NCBI GenBank assembly: GCA_028386065.3
Contig: JAKUCV010003701.1
Coordinates: 2,077 to 66,076 of the forward strand
Source of the DNA: Turnera subulata
Lineage: Eukaryota; Streptophyta; Magnoliopsida; Malpighiales; Passifloraceae
Length of the DNA stretch: 64,000 nucleotides
Direction: 5' to 3'
Position numbers and translations under genes: made by a program. Shown one piece after another: positions 1 through 10,829 of this stretch. Each line of letters begins with the position of its first letter. Positions within the stretch are counted from its first letter, which is position 1. The notes beneath the pieces were generated by a model that was not told the origin of the DNA, did not search any database, and saw only the letters and a list, made by a program, of their open reading frames with translations.

Positions 1-1308
1 AGTTACCATAATTTTACAGAAAATTAATAATGTATTTATAATTTTCAGAAATTATATATACAATATTTATCTTTTTCCTAATTACATATAATAACATTTT
101 TCAAAACAAAACATAATTATCAAGATATATATATACAACATTTTCCCTAAAATCATTAATCATACTGTCTATATTTTTCTCTAAGTAAATATATATTTCT
201 TCTGAAAATTAAATACCAGTAATTATATAAACAGATATATATATATATATAATTAAAAAGAAAAAAAATAAAAAAAAATAACAAAGCCAACGGATCCAAC
301 CCAGGCGGCGCGACCCGGCAAGGAAACGGGTAAAACCGTTGCTCACCTCGGGTTGATCAGTAGAGACGGCGGTCGGTGGCGCGACGCAGCGCGAGGGTCG
401 GCTCACGAGACGCGGCGAGAGGCGGCGACTCGAGGGAGACCGAGAAAGAAGCGCGACGACGGCGGGTGGCATAGCAGCGACGCGGAAAGCAAGATCCACG
501 GGTTTTCCTCCGGGTCGTCGGCGCGTCAAGGAGCTGCAGGCGGTGGAACGGGACGGCGACAACAGGGGTGAGGTCGCATCGGCCCCGCGAGCACGGCGAT
601 GGTGGCGTTGGCGTGCACGGCTGACCGGAGCTCGTCCTGGTGTACAGTGACGAGGAGGTGACGATGAACAGTGGCGGCTCTTATTTCCTTTTTTTTTTCT
701 GCAACTTTTCTATTTTCTTTTCTTTTTCTTCATTTTCTTTTTCTATTTTTTCTGATTTTTCTTTTCTTTTATTTTTATTCTGATTGGCTCTTTTTTTCCA
801 TTTCCTCTATTTTTTTTCTGTTTTTCTGATTTAGTTTCTTTTTTTTTTCTTTTTCTTCTTTCTTTTTCTTCTTTTTCTCTTTTTTTTCTTTTTCTCTCTT
901 TTTTTCTTTTCTCTCTTTTTCTCTCTCTCTTTTTTTTTTCTTCTTCTCTTCTGCCTTCTCCCGGTTCTGCCTCCTTCATTATATAACTGAATATTTACTA
1001 TTGAGCTTGTGAATACCAATAATACGATTCGTCTCCATTACGGGCGAATCCGATCCGGACCAGAAAATAACAGATACCTCCTTAGTTATTTTCCGGTGTG
1101 ATTTTCCGAGAAATTCCGAAACCCGAAAAATACCAACTTAGTTCCGAAAAATCCGCGGGAAAATCACGAGCGCGGGAAAACCCTCGGTTTCGAAAAACGA
1201 CTCCTGATTTACCTTGAATTAATTACCCAAGATTAATTCAACAGTAAATCACGGTAAATAGACTTTTACAGTCCGATAAAAATCCTAAATTTTACCCGGG
1301 CTGTTACA
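1..1308 (-). mobile_element. LTR (partial) of a probable Ty3/gypsy retrotransposon
   Basis: Read on the minus strand, an LTR-like sequence begins at 1308 with TGTAACAGCCCGGG, the 5' LTR start style common in plant Ty3/gypsy elements. A TATA-like TTATATAATG lies near 985 and is followed by a purine-rich leader (the pyrimidine tract at about 680-960 on the plus strand) and then a GC-rich stretch at 290-660 that contrasts with the AT-rich flanks. The other LTR end and any internal domains lie outside the window, so I cannot tell a solo LTR from a full element. Position 1309 is exactly where the left MITE arm starts, so the LTR seems to have inserted into that MITE. No gag/pol protein is visible. 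The short reading frames in this stretch are low-complexity and not credible genes. Confidence 0.55.
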
Positions 1309-1962
1309 TAATTTTTCAATCCAAGATCTAGGAATCTAACTCCAGTATATTTCAGTTTCAAAAATCTCAAAACCCAACCCAAGGATAACTACACAAAAAG
1401 AAGAGAACAAAAGAATACACAGAATCAAAATATATTCTACTCTTCTTGTACCAAGAGTTCTTTCCACGCATTAGTTTAAGAATGAGGGTGGATTTTGAAA
1501 AAAAGAGAAGAATGGATTCTAAGGTTGGTTATAACTCCATCTGATTGTTTAGCAAATCCACTCATCAGTTATTTTTACTCTACTCTTTGCAATAATCATC
1601 AACCCATCTCTCAAAAAAAGAAAAAGAAATTATTTCTTTTCAAATCTTTTTTTATCTCCCTCTCTCTATGTATTGTGTATAAAAATTAAACGGCGAGAAG
1701 ATATCCTTTGTAGTTTTGTTGTCACTGATATCTGAGGTTTGTTTGGGGAAATCAGTTTGCAGATCCAAAACAATTGAGAAGAAGAAAAGGAGAGCAGATG
1801 AACAAACACTAAGAAGAGAAGCCAATTTAGTTTTTTGAGTAAAGAGAATAGAAGTCAATTAAATATTTAGTATCACGTGCTTAGTAAAAAATTATCTTTT
1901 TAATATAAAATAATTATCAACTGTTAGATTTAATTTAATGGTTGAGATTAGAGTAACAGGAT
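1309..1962 (-). mobile_element. MITE copy, truncated at its left terminal repeat
   Basis: This segment is the reverse complement of 1965-2569 with high identity over about 600 bases. The copies meet head to head at 1963-1964. This arm carries about 45 extra bases near 1650-1695. Its outer terminal inverted repeat is cut within the sequence TAATTTTTCAATCC at 1309, where the LTR begins. It has no coding capacity. It belongs to the same non-autonomous DNA element family as the right copy; I do not know the superfamily. Confidence 0.7.
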
Positions 1963-1964
1963 CT

Positions 1965-2637
1965 ATCCTGTTACTCTAATCTCAACCGTTAAATTAAATC
2001 TAACGGTTGATAATTATTTTATATTAAAAAGATAATTTTTTACTAAGCACGTGATACTGAATATTTAATTGACTTTTATTCTCTTTACTCAAAAAATTAA
2101 ATTGGCTTCTCTTCTTCGTGTTTGTTCATCTTCTCTCCTTTTCTTCTTCTCAATTGTTTGGATCTGCAAACTGATTTCCCCAAATAAACCTCAGATATCA
2201 GTGATAACAAAACTACAAAGGATATAAAAAAGATTTGAAAAGAAAGAATTTCTTTTTCTTTTTTTGAGAGAAGGACTGATGATTATTGCAAAGAGTAGAG
2301 TAAAAATAATTGATGAGTGGATTTGCTAAACAATTAGATGGAGTTATAACCAACCTTAGAATCCATTTTTCTCCTTCTTCAAAATCCACCCTCATTCTTA
2401 AACTAATGCGTGGAAAGAACTCTTGGTACAAGAAGAGTAGAATATATTTTGATTCTGTGTATTCTTTTGTTCACTTCTTTTTGTGTAGTTATCCTTGGGG
2501 TTGGGTTTTGAGGTTTTTGAAACTGAAATATACTGGCATTAGATTCTTAGATCTTGGATTGAAAAATTATTTTTTTAATATAAAGTAATTATCAACCGTT
2601 AGATTTAATTTAACGGTTGAGATTGGAGTAACAAGAT
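1965..2637 (+). mobile_element. MITE copy with intact terminal inverted repeats
   Basis: About 670 bases bounded by terminal inverted repeats of about 75 bases. The left end starts ATCCTGTTACTCTAATC and includes TAACGGTTGATAATTA. The right end (2568-2637) is its inverse, ending GATTGGAGTAACAAGAT. The interior has no plausible protein. The element is followed by CTATCCTGTTAC, so the true terminus may extend a few bases further to GGTAACAGGATAG. It forms the right arm of a giant palindrome with the truncated copy at 1309-1962. Confidence 0.7.
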
Positions 2638-3069
2638 CTATCCTGTTACCCCCAACTGGAGAGGAGCCCATTCCTTCATAATGGTCAATCGAAAAGAGAA
2701 AACAAAAAGGTATCCGTGGGCTCGCCAACCCAGAATCGATCTTCCAAGCTACAAAACCTTCTTCAAATTTTGCCAGTTAGTTTATTTTGCTACCATATTC
2801 TCTCACTTGGAAGCTAAATTTAAATTTACAGTGGAGTGTGGAGAACTATATCAAGGATACATATACTACCGAATAGGTCCAATAAAAGTGAAAACACTAA
2901 GAACTCATTACAGTCAAACAACAATGCATAATTCCTCCAGATGATTAACCACGTCAATGTCTTCTCATCTGATTCTAGTGCAGGAACTGAATATGCTAAC
3001 CAGTTAACACAGGGCCAAGCCAAGAAGAAAACCCACACTTTGATTATGATTAATCAGCATTAAGAAACT

Positions 3070-3537
3070 CTAATCCAAGTCATTGACCACCCTAATCCCC
3101 ATAGAATTGGCTGTCGCTATGACAGACTTACAGATGGATTCAAGGGGCATATACTGACAAAACGGGTCCGATTGTTTCACCTTGGCGATCTCATGGACAT
3201 GCTTCAAGGTCACCGTCGACGCCTCCACGTGCCCCGGCCGGGGGCTGCCGAACTCGATCCCGGCGGCTTTCTTGAGGTACCACGTCACGGACGGCGACTT
3301 GACGACGAACTCGAAGGTGTTGTCCTTGAACGTCGTTATCGTGACGCCCACGGGCGTCTCCGGCTTGTACTTCTGGGTGCGGGCGTTGAAGTCCTTGCAG
3401 AAGGCCATGAGGTTGACCTTGTACTGCCCCAGCGCGGGGCCCAATGGCGGAGCTGTGCGGGCCCCGCCTGCGGGGATGGTCAGGCGGATTGTCGCGCTCA
3501 CCGGCCGCCGGGTTAAGATCTCCTTTACGGTTGCCAT
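3070..3537 (-). CDS. RPL11: Large ribosomal subunit protein uL11, mitochondrial type
   Basis: A 155-residue single-exon protein of the uL11 family. It binds the GTPase-associated region of the large-subunit rRNA and supports factor-dependent steps of translation. The N-terminal L11 domain starts MATVKEILTRRPV and contains the family signature PPLGPALGQ; the C-terminal rRNA-binding half contains SVTWYLKKAAG, PGHVEAST and a final SICKSVIATANSMG. By memory it resembles the Arabidopsis mitochondrial L11 (At4g35490), which also lacks an obvious N-terminal presequence. I chose the ATG at 3537 because the family N-terminus begins there; the open frame upstream encodes unrelated sequence. The first two thirds is strongly GC-rich while the last 40 codons are AT-rich like the surroundings. 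A frameshifted paralogue lies at 19811-20276. Confidence 0.9.
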   Translation of the reverse strand: MATVKEILTRRPVSATIRLTIPAGGARTAPPLGPALGQYKVNLMAFCKDFNARTQKYKPETPVGVTITTFKDNTFEFVVKSPSVTWYLKKAAGIEFGSPRPGHVEASTVTLKHVHEIAKVKQSDPFCQYMPLESICKSVIATANSMGIRVVNDLD

Positions 3538-3801
3538 TGTGTGGGCTTTTGGGACTGTGAGGGAGGAGAAGAGAAGGCGAAGCGAAATGGGGGTTTTTCT
3601 TGGGCGGTGAGGGTTTTTGTTTAAGGGTTCTGTTTTGTTGAAGTTTGGAGCCCAAATTGGGACTTGATGACTTGGATCAGCCCATTTCTTTTTTTTTTTT
3701 AACCAGAGCCCATGTTCATTTCTTAAGTTTTGTTTTGGATTGAGGAGGGTGATATTTTGATTTGCAAGGCTACTCAATTATGATTAAATTTAAGTTTTTT
3801 T

Positions 3802-3925
3802 GATTTCCCATCTGGATCTAGGAGCTTTGCCCGAATAATCTGGATTCGACCCGGATCGTGTATCTGCTTACACGAGGATTCAAACCCCAGACCTCGCTTA
3901 ACCGGAACCAAGTCGTTACCACTTG
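3802..3925 (-). mobile_element. tRNA-like SINE with 16-bp target site duplication
   Basis: The minus strand carries a Pol III B-box (GGTTTGAATCC, plus-strand 3876-3886) and a plausible A-box region near the 5' end (GTGGTAACGACTTGG). The 124-bp unit is flanked by direct repeats AAATTTAAGTTTTTTT at 3786-3801 and 3926-3941. The paralogous block on the right (near 19400) has a single AAAAAAAACTTAAAT at the same place, an empty site. Its 3' half resembles a stretch at about 51325-51400. The short length suggests a truncated or very short SINE family. Confidence 0.7.
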
Positions 3926-4475
3926 AAATTTAAGTTTTTTTTGGCTTTAATACAATCATATCCTTTCATAAAAGAGGAAATAGAATACCAGATAGTGATG
4001 CAATAATATAACATCTGACACTTGTATTTTGGTTCTAAATGCCATATATCCATACAAAAACACCCTGTTCAATTCGTATGCTAATAAGTAAAACGGATAA
4101 CAGTAATTGTTCCACCTACTGTTTTTTTTTTCTTTTTTAATCAACTAAAGAAGCACCTACTGTTTCACCTAGTGGTTGTATGTTTTGCTTGATTGAGGTG
4201 GAAATTGCTCTCAAGAGCTTCTCACATGCATAGCACAGACAACCTACATTACAATTCAAAACATGCAACTTACCAATTCCAAAATTCAAAGTCTTACACA
4301 CACAAGTGTCTCAGATATACACAGGATGTCCGGGCTAAACAGAATAGCAACAATCAGCCGAGGCAGGAGAGGAGGGGGGGGTGGCAGCATCATCAACTGT
4401 GGCAAAATCCCCCCCAGTTATTTGTAATCTTCTGTACAAGTGAGCTAGCTCTCATGTAAAGTATACCAACATTCA

Positions 4476-6834
4476 TCAACAATTCAAGACACCCTTGAGA
4501 AGATCCAGCCCTTCAGCTGATATGCTCCTCCTCCTTTGGGACCTAGGAATCTCTATCTTAGGAGGTGGATCATGTGAGAAGCAGACCACTAGAACTGTCA
4601 GATTGTCGCAAGTGTTGCGCTGGAGTGCTTCCTTGACAAGTGCTCTAGAGCATCTTCCAGGGTCATTATGCACCATGAGCTCCTTCCTCACCATTGTAAC
4701 AGCACACTGGCTGCTCATCACATCCCACAACCCATCACACCCTAATATCAAGAACTCATCTTCTTCTGTCAGGTTGATCTCTTCCAACTCGGGCTCTGAA
4801 CTTAGAGGGCTCTTTGCCCCTTTTGCACCCTTGATGTGCCAATCTCCCAGAGCACGAGCTACCGATAACTGGCCATTAAGGTAGCCATCATATATAACAC
4901 CTCCTAGTCTCTCAATTCTCTGTCTTTCTGATGTGCAGTTGGGTTTGTGGTCTTTTGACAGCTCGATTGCTCTTCCTCGTTTTCCCAACACAGCTCTGGA
5001 ATCGCCAGCATTGGCAATAAACACAGTCCTGTAGTAGTGTTGATGCAGGATCAAGAATAGAGTGTTACTGAACTAAACATGGTAATTAGCAAAACAGACA
5101 GGAACATTTCAAGTAGAAGTCGGATTCTTACCGTCCCATAATGAGAGCAGTCAACGCAGTGGTGCCGCAGGAATTATCAACAGCTTTAGCATCGGCTAGT
5201 GCATGATCAGCCTTCACAAATGCGCTCTTGATTGCCTTCTTCTTGCCTGTCGGAAACTGGGAGTCTTCAACAATAAACTTGAGCATATTCTTCTTCGCAA
5301 ATGATGCTGCATCCTTACCGCCGTGTCCATCAAACACCTGCATAATTATACAAACAACGCACCATATTAAAAACCCAACAAATTGCCAATAAAATAGCTA
5401 AGCACGTTGATTACCCCAATAAAACACAGAGGAAAATTTCATTGAAGAAGAAACGTTTTATGGAAATATAATGAGGTTAAGATTAAGACAGTCTGAATTA
5501 TGGGTCCATCTTGATCAAATAGCGACTTACACACCCCATAAAATGCTGCAGGAGAAGGAAGATTTGCAGATATAGCAAGATGCTCCTGCAGATTATCCAC
5601 ACATACAAATTCATCCTCCATATACTGCTTTGGTCCTTTCTCAGACCAACTTCCAGAGCGGAACACAGGTAGAAATCCAGACTCAGTTGGGGGTGACTTG
5701 ATACCAGAATACGCTGCCTCCTATAGAAAACGAGAATAGAGGGATCATTAGATCTATGGATCAAATATAATCAAGTAACCACATGATTTGAGGCAACCAC
5801 TGATGGAGGCATCACACCAACGAAAAAAACATATTAAACTACCTGTCCCAAAAAAAAAAACGCAGAAGACACCTGAAATTTATCACATGATAACACAATG
5901 CATGCAGCAGCTTATGAAACGAAAAACTAGAAACTGAATGCATGATTATTATCCAGAAAATAATTCGGATAGTTTTCTAATTCGGGATACAAATGAAGCT
6001 TAAAAACAACTACGCCTACAACATTTCTTCAAAGCACGGATGCTAAAGAGCAATAATTCTTTATTTGGTAGCAAAGAGCACAATTTTGAAAATGTGGTGA
6101 TGAACCTGGCTCCTGATCAGGAAGAGATGTCAATATAATCATGAATCCAAGAATTGCAATTGAATCACCAGGAGACGTTCCATTAAATTCTTGCACTTTC
6201 TTTTTCTATACAATAGCTCACAGAATCATCTCAATTCTCAGCAATATGATGTCCTATCAAATTCTGGGCTAAGCACGTTAAATTAGAATGGCATTGCGCT
6301 AAATGATTTGTATAATTTGACGATACTATTCTTCAAGTTCATAAAAAAGCTGAGCAATTCTCTTTCTGTGAATTAAACTTCCATAAAACATGAATCCAAA
6401 GCAGAGAACCGATATGAGAGAGACTCTCTAAGGGCCGGCCAAAATTCTAAGAAAATCTTCATGATCTCCCATCTCAATTCACAGGAAAAGAAAAAGGAAA
6501 AGGAGGTGAAATTTAACACTGAACAGAAAGAGGAAACAAAAGCAACAAACAACTGAGCCTCATTGAACAAAGCACACGGAAGGAGGGGAATGAAAAGGGT
6601 GATAAAGGGGGAAGAGGGATGACTCACAGGATCCGTCAAAAATGCAGAGCTGCTGCAGTGGCGCATAGCTGAGACGTTCCTGGGAGGTTTGCCAACACCA
6701 CAACTGAGTTGGTTAAGATTCTGCAATGTGTCATCAGCTTCATTCTCCATGATTGTCACAGTGCTTCCCTTGCTAGTACTACACCCACCATCCAATCTTG
6801 CCATCTGGAATGAAGCATCCGTCCCTGAAGCCAT
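4476..6834 (-). CDS. Protein phosphatase 2C (PP2C27-like), 4 coding exons
   Basis: Mn/Mg-dependent Ser/Thr phosphatase, predicted 383 residues. Coding exons: 6834-6628, 5720-5535, 5337-5132, 5028-4476; joins keep frame and rebuild FYGVFDGHGG and [13 protein letters not shown]. Metal-binding and catalytic motifs are present: MED at 103-105, VFDGHGG at 132-138, GDSR near 208, GCDGLWD at 296-302 and the final DN at 341-342. The N-terminal 90 residues are a family-specific extension ([20 protein letters not shown]). It closely resembles my memory of Arabidopsis At2g33700 (PP2C27, 380 residues). I start at ATG 6834; an upstream in-frame ATG probably lies in a leader intron ending CCATTAAG. No lesion was seen. 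It is convergent with nothing; the uL11m gene follows on the same strand. PP2C27-type phosphatases are soluble signalling regulators; the substrate here is unknown. Confidence 0.9.
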
Positions 6835-7450
6835 CCCAAATCTTAATGGCATCAGTTAATCAAGAAACCCAGAAAAATAAATAAAAATGGTCCACAAAAC
6901 TTAAATGGGGATTAGCTGGACGCACCAATTGCTCGCAGACAAGCCATGTTTTAGGTGATTCCCAAGAAACCCTGACAGCAAAAAACTAGCTGTCCCCTAA
7001 CTGTTGCAAGCAATGCACCCGATCCAAGAAATTTCAATGGATGCTGACACACTCTGCCTCCCTCCACATATATAGATCACAAGTTTCGGTTCTTTTGCCA
7101 CCCAGGAAAGTCAATTAAAAGCACTTCCTTATCACGGATACTCAAAGGAATATAATCAAGCAAGCACGACCAACAAGAAGGGGAATTTCAAGTAACCATT
7201 GGAAGTTTTCTTCTTCTTTTTTGGCAATGTTTTTCTTTTGCTGCAAATGCATGTAAAATGAAAGAAGAAGGAGAAGACGAAGAGGGGGAATAAAAGCTAA
7301 AAGCATAGCATGGTTGTAGGGGAGAGGGAGGGCCATTGAGAGGAAAGAGAGAGAGAGGAATTGCATCATGTGGGAGGAGGAGATGCCTGGTTTCCCGGTC
7401 GCCATTGTTTTTCAATGGGGAGATGGGGGGTACTGACACGTGGCGTGTTT
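6835..7450 (-). promoter_or_regulatory. Probable 5' leader and promoter region of the PP2C gene
   Basis: Upstream of the PP2C start, the minus strand shows a plausible leader splice: donor-like CAATTG/gtgcgt near 6925 and acceptor CCATTAAG just before the ATG context. Further up, 7190-7400 is rich in CT/GA runs typical of plant leaders or core promoters. Reading frames here are low-complexity and not convincing as genes. The assignment is inferred from position. Confidence 0.35.
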
Positions 7451-9400
7451 GCAGGGTTTTTTATTACAAGTAAAGTAATGGTGGGTCTCATGTTTCTCCT
7501 CCTCCTCTTGTGTTTGTGTTGGTTCATGCTTCTCCACGCCGACCTTTGAAGCTGCTGGTGTCATTGGTGTGTGGTACTTTTGTTGTAGTATTACCGTTAA
7601 GATTCATGTTATGATCGTTAGTTAGTTAATTTTAGTATCTCTTTAACTGTCTGTCAACTCCATTTACTCACCCTCCTTAGTTGCTTACTTTCCTCTTTCG
7701 ATCGAGTGCTAGTCGCAGTATAACTACATATACACATAGAATACATTTTATAGATGGCTCAAAAATCATTTTATAGATGGGTCAAAAATCATTGTAAGGA
7801 TTGGACTCGAAAGCTTAGGGACTAACTTAATTATGCTTTGCCAATTTATGTTATTTTTTTTTTTTTTGTGTAATCATCCTCTTCCAAGCTGAAATGGTGT
7901 CTTGGTAGGAATAGGATGATTCATGTGCTACTTCATGCATGGTTAAGTATTCCTTTTCTTTTTTCCTCCTATTATGATGTACATGTACTTTGATGTGGCC
8001 CAAGAAAATACACGGCCCAATGGGCCAGGTATTTATGCTCTTCTTTTCTGAACAAGGACAGGTCCGATAGGAGGAAGCTCAATCACAGTGTGTCCATGGT
8101 TTCTTTTCCTCCATAGTAAGGCACGTCAAGCCTTTTAGTCAAAGCTATCACCAGGAAATTAACCTGAAAACCATAGCAGTACTCAAGGCTATAAACCCCA
8201 AGTACCTTGGGACAAAAGAAATAACAGTAAAAGCCCGCAAGGGAAATCTAGAACTTGGGCTGGAAGCCTGAAAATTTAGAGACTAAAGAAATTAAGCGAA
8301 AATTTTCTAGAAGACTAAGTGTTCTAAGTAAATAAGACCAACCCTTGTAATAAAATCAACATATTGTTGGGCTTGGATAAAACCTTGACCCACACATACT
8401 TTTTCCTTATCATCATATCTCTAGCTTGTTAACAAGTAAAATAAATGTGCTCAAGTAATACAACTAGATACTCTTATCAAAGAAAAATGTACGTAAACAA
8501 GTTGAAGGGTGCGTTTCTCATTATTACATTACTGTAGTTTCTTTATCAAACAGAGCAACTTTGTCATTTAGACAGTTGTCAAACAAAAGCCGTGCATCTT
8601 TATATGTCATAGTTTCTTACTTTCTGTCCTCAACGACACTCTTGCAAAGCACTCGGCTAATGAGATTAATGCTAATTGTACTAACCCTGCATTATAACAT
8701 ATCATTTGGAGATTTTTAGTCTATATGCTTATTGCTAGCTTGCAAAAGTTGATCGAAATAGGTGGGAATCAACATACCAATGTAAAAGGAACACGCGGGA
8801 AAGGTATGAAGAGAAAATCAGACGTAACAAATGAAATAACAACAAATGTGGGGACCCAAATCATTTATACATCATTCTCGTCGCCCACCCACAGCCGCTC
8901 AAATTAATTGAGGTGCATGATAGATAGTGTGATGATTAGAGCTATGTGATCTTAGACGGATGTCACTGGTCTTGGGCTAAGACCGATGTCACTGGTCTAG
9001 GACCGATATCGCTAGTGTAAGGTCGTGTTCTCACTCTAAGTCAGTTGGATTCGTGATCTTAGATGCTCACAGGTCGTCAGAGAGATCTGCGTTGAAGATA
9101 TTTTTTTTTTCGGTTTCTATCAGCAGTTTGAAGTTCAAGATGTCAAAGTTCGAATTAGATTGCGTAACGGATTGGGTTAGAATTGAAATTTGGTTTATTT
9201 GGGGTTTTCCTTGTTTCTTTATTGATTTATATGAGTGCCTATAAATAGTTGTGGATGATATTTGTACGGGGATCCAGAAAAATCAATCAAAAATCAATTT
9301 CTATCTTTTATCAGTTTACTTTTACCGCTCCTTAGCGAAATTTATCATGCTTTATTAGTTTAGAATAACTTAGAAAACCTAAAAACACAAAACCCGATTT
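7451..9400. other. Gene-free stretch with repeat fragments
   Basis: No convincing protein or RNA gene. A segment at about 7745-7860 (ATGGCTCAAAAATCATT, then CGAAAGCTTAGGGACTAAC) recurs at about 28995-29085. About 8940-9030 has short imperfect tandem repeats. The rest is AT-rich with scattered stops in all frames. Confidence 0.5.
8955..9025. repeat. Short imperfect tandem repeat, about 3 units
   Basis: Units of 22-28 bases of the form GACCGATGTCACTGGTCTAG recur three times with substitutions (the last as GACCGATATCGCTAGTGTAAG). No function is apparent. Confidence 0.55.
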
Positions 9401-9404
9401 AGGG

Positions 9405-9617
9405 CGTTTGACGTTCGTCCGTTCGGCCCTTCTTTCAATGGTCGGATTCGGTTGTCGGTTTGGCCTTCCATCGGTCGAATCGGCAGGTCATCATCAAAAC
9501 CCGGTCCAGGACGCGCGACACCGTCCGTTCGGCCTTTCAGCGGTCGGATTCGGTTGTCGGTTCGGCTATTTAAACAGTCGGATCGATAGGTCGAGGGTCG
9601 CTCGCTGTTCGTGCGCG
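9405..9617. repeat. GC-rich degenerate direct repeat
   Basis: Two copies of a motif CCGTTCGGCC followed by GGTCGGATTCGGTTGTCGG (about 9418-9460 and 9526-9568) in a locally GC-rich stretch beside the 3' end of the EF-2 mosaic. It resembles transposon-derived sequence more than coding DNA; the family is unknown. Confidence 0.45.
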
Positions 9618-10316
9618 AACAGGGTGCTCATAGGTTGCCGTGATGACATTAGCATTCTCAATCAGCCTCGGGAAGGTCTTATAGGCCTCCTCACCGTCCA
9701 CCTGAAGCTCAAGGAAGCACCCGTCCATCTTGTTGACTGTCAAGACAGGCCCGATCCTTTCACCAAGAGCTTGACGAAGTACAGTATCGGTACAGTCCAC
9801 CACCACAAGAGCACCATCAGTAATACGGGGGGCAGGGGAATCACTGAGATTGATAAGATGCTCATTTCCTTTGTAGCTCTTCAGGGCCTCGTCAGTCATC
9901 TCGTTGTCGAGAGAAATAGGCGCCGTGGATTTGATGATTGTAATACCACGCTCAGCCTCATCAGCAGTAAGTGTGTCGGTCATCTGCACATCACCGGCAA
10001 CTTCTTGGGCAATATTAACAGCAGCAGCGCCCATGAGAGGATGAGAGGGCATCTTCGAAACATCAAGCATGAGAGGATCACAATTCCTGATGGTGTTAGT
10101 ATCAGCATCGTCAAGAGAATCACCGTCAAGGACGAAAGACACAACAAGATATGCAGGCTTGATGATCTCTGCACCTCCCCTGAAATCCTCCTTCAAACAC
10201 AACATCTCCAGGTGGAGGAGTTGTCCTGCACGGGAAACAACAAGCTTGGGAAGAACGGTGACCGCCACAAGTAGTGGTGGTGAGACACGGATCGGATGGG
10301 CATCCGCCTCCACTTC
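9618..10316 (-). pseudogene. EF-2-derived mosaic with non-native block order, open frame
   Basis: About 233 codons without a stop are built from pieces of cytosolic elongation factor 2. Going 5' to 3' on the minus strand: a domain III piece ([30 protein letters not shown]; 10316-10131), then the earlier domain II piece ([22 protein letters not shown]; 10130-10050), then the G domain ([57 protein letters not shown]; 10016-9618). In real EF-2 this order is reversed, with the G domain first. The P-loop is absent and the switch II motif DxPGH is reduced to DSPAP, so GTPase function is very unlikely. Many short in-frame deletions separate the matches. A degenerate C2H2 coding piece lies just upstream (10571-10812), as at the second locus near 27 kb. 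Confidence 0.7.
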
Positions 10317-10570
10317 CTCAACAACTGATTTTAAAAAATACAATTTATGTAAAATGCTGCTTAAAGCTAAGTTTATTTTCAAAAGCATTGGCTAAAGAAA
10401 AGATCTTCCAATTCATATTTTTTTATTCAAAATTCTTAGGTAAAAATTTTAAAAAATAAGAAAACCTTGTGACAATATCATAGATCCATTCCTGATTGCT
10501 GCTGCATAGCAAAACACTAGAAAAAGAGATGATATTTAAAACCGAAAACGAAAACACTAGTACCATCTTG

Positions 10571-10812
10571 GACATTCCTCCTCCTTTGCTTCTTCTGCTT
10601 CTTAACACAAAATAAGACAAAAATATCAAATCAAGATACTTACTTTGATTGTTCACTTCTATGCTGTAGTAAATTATTTTCGTTCTCAAAACCATTGTCA
10701 CAGGTAGAGCCAAAAAAATGAAGGTAGGGTGTTTAACTTTGTTGTGGTCTCGAATCCCTTGTATGTGAGCAAAAGGTTTCCTGGAGGAGCAATTTATGCA
10801 AATAATCTCCAT
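10571..10812 (-). pseudogene. Degenerate small C2H2 zinc-finger gene
   Basis: Paralogue of the small C2H2 gene at 27791-28081. It starts MEIICINCSSRKPF with the first finger preserved (CINC then DHNKVKH). A frame change follows KHPTFIF, after which the second finger is readable as CDNGFENENNLLQHRSEQ, lacking one cysteine and with the last histidine replaced by glutamine. A second exon near 10571-10605 encodes the basic tail KKQRRRN, matching the intact paralogue. The lesions make a functional product unlikely. Confidence 0.5.
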
Positions 10813-10829
10813 TTCTGCATCCTCCCAAA

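Larger units (their letters stand above)
2670..4420 (+). repeat. Left copy of an inverted segmental duplication (uL11m block)
   Basis: This block contains the uL11m gene, its flanks and the DNA just downstream of the PP2C gene. It matches 17047-21485 in inverted orientation. Anchors include the segment at 4200-4300 against 19000-19100 and the segment at 4320-4410 against 17047-17145. Relative to the right copy it lacks about 800 bases downstream of uL11m (right copy about 20340-21140) and about 1.8 kb at the other end (17150-18955). It has a SINE (3802-3925) that the right copy lacks. It carries the intact gene and is probably the functional copy. Confidence 0.85.

Noticed and set aside
209..571. 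Overlapping frames on both strands in the GC-rich part of the LTR
   Set aside because: GC-rich DNA gives long chance frames; the two strands compete and neither product resembles a known protein.
743..1019. Lysine/arginine-rich minus-strand frames
   Set aside because: They translate the pyrimidine tract of the LTR; pure low-complexity sequence with no family resemblance.
3172..3655. Three additional frames overlapping uL11m
   Set aside because: Shadows of the GC-rich uL11m coding strand; only the 3070-3537 frame has the L11 signature.
7142..7439. Minus-strand frames upstream of PP2C
   Set aside because: Composition is low-complexity leader/promoter sequence; frames overlap each other and match no family I know.
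9408..10274. 288-codon plus-strand frame opposite the EF-2 mosaic
   Set aside because: It is the antisense shadow of the open EF-2-like frame and shows no recognisable domain.
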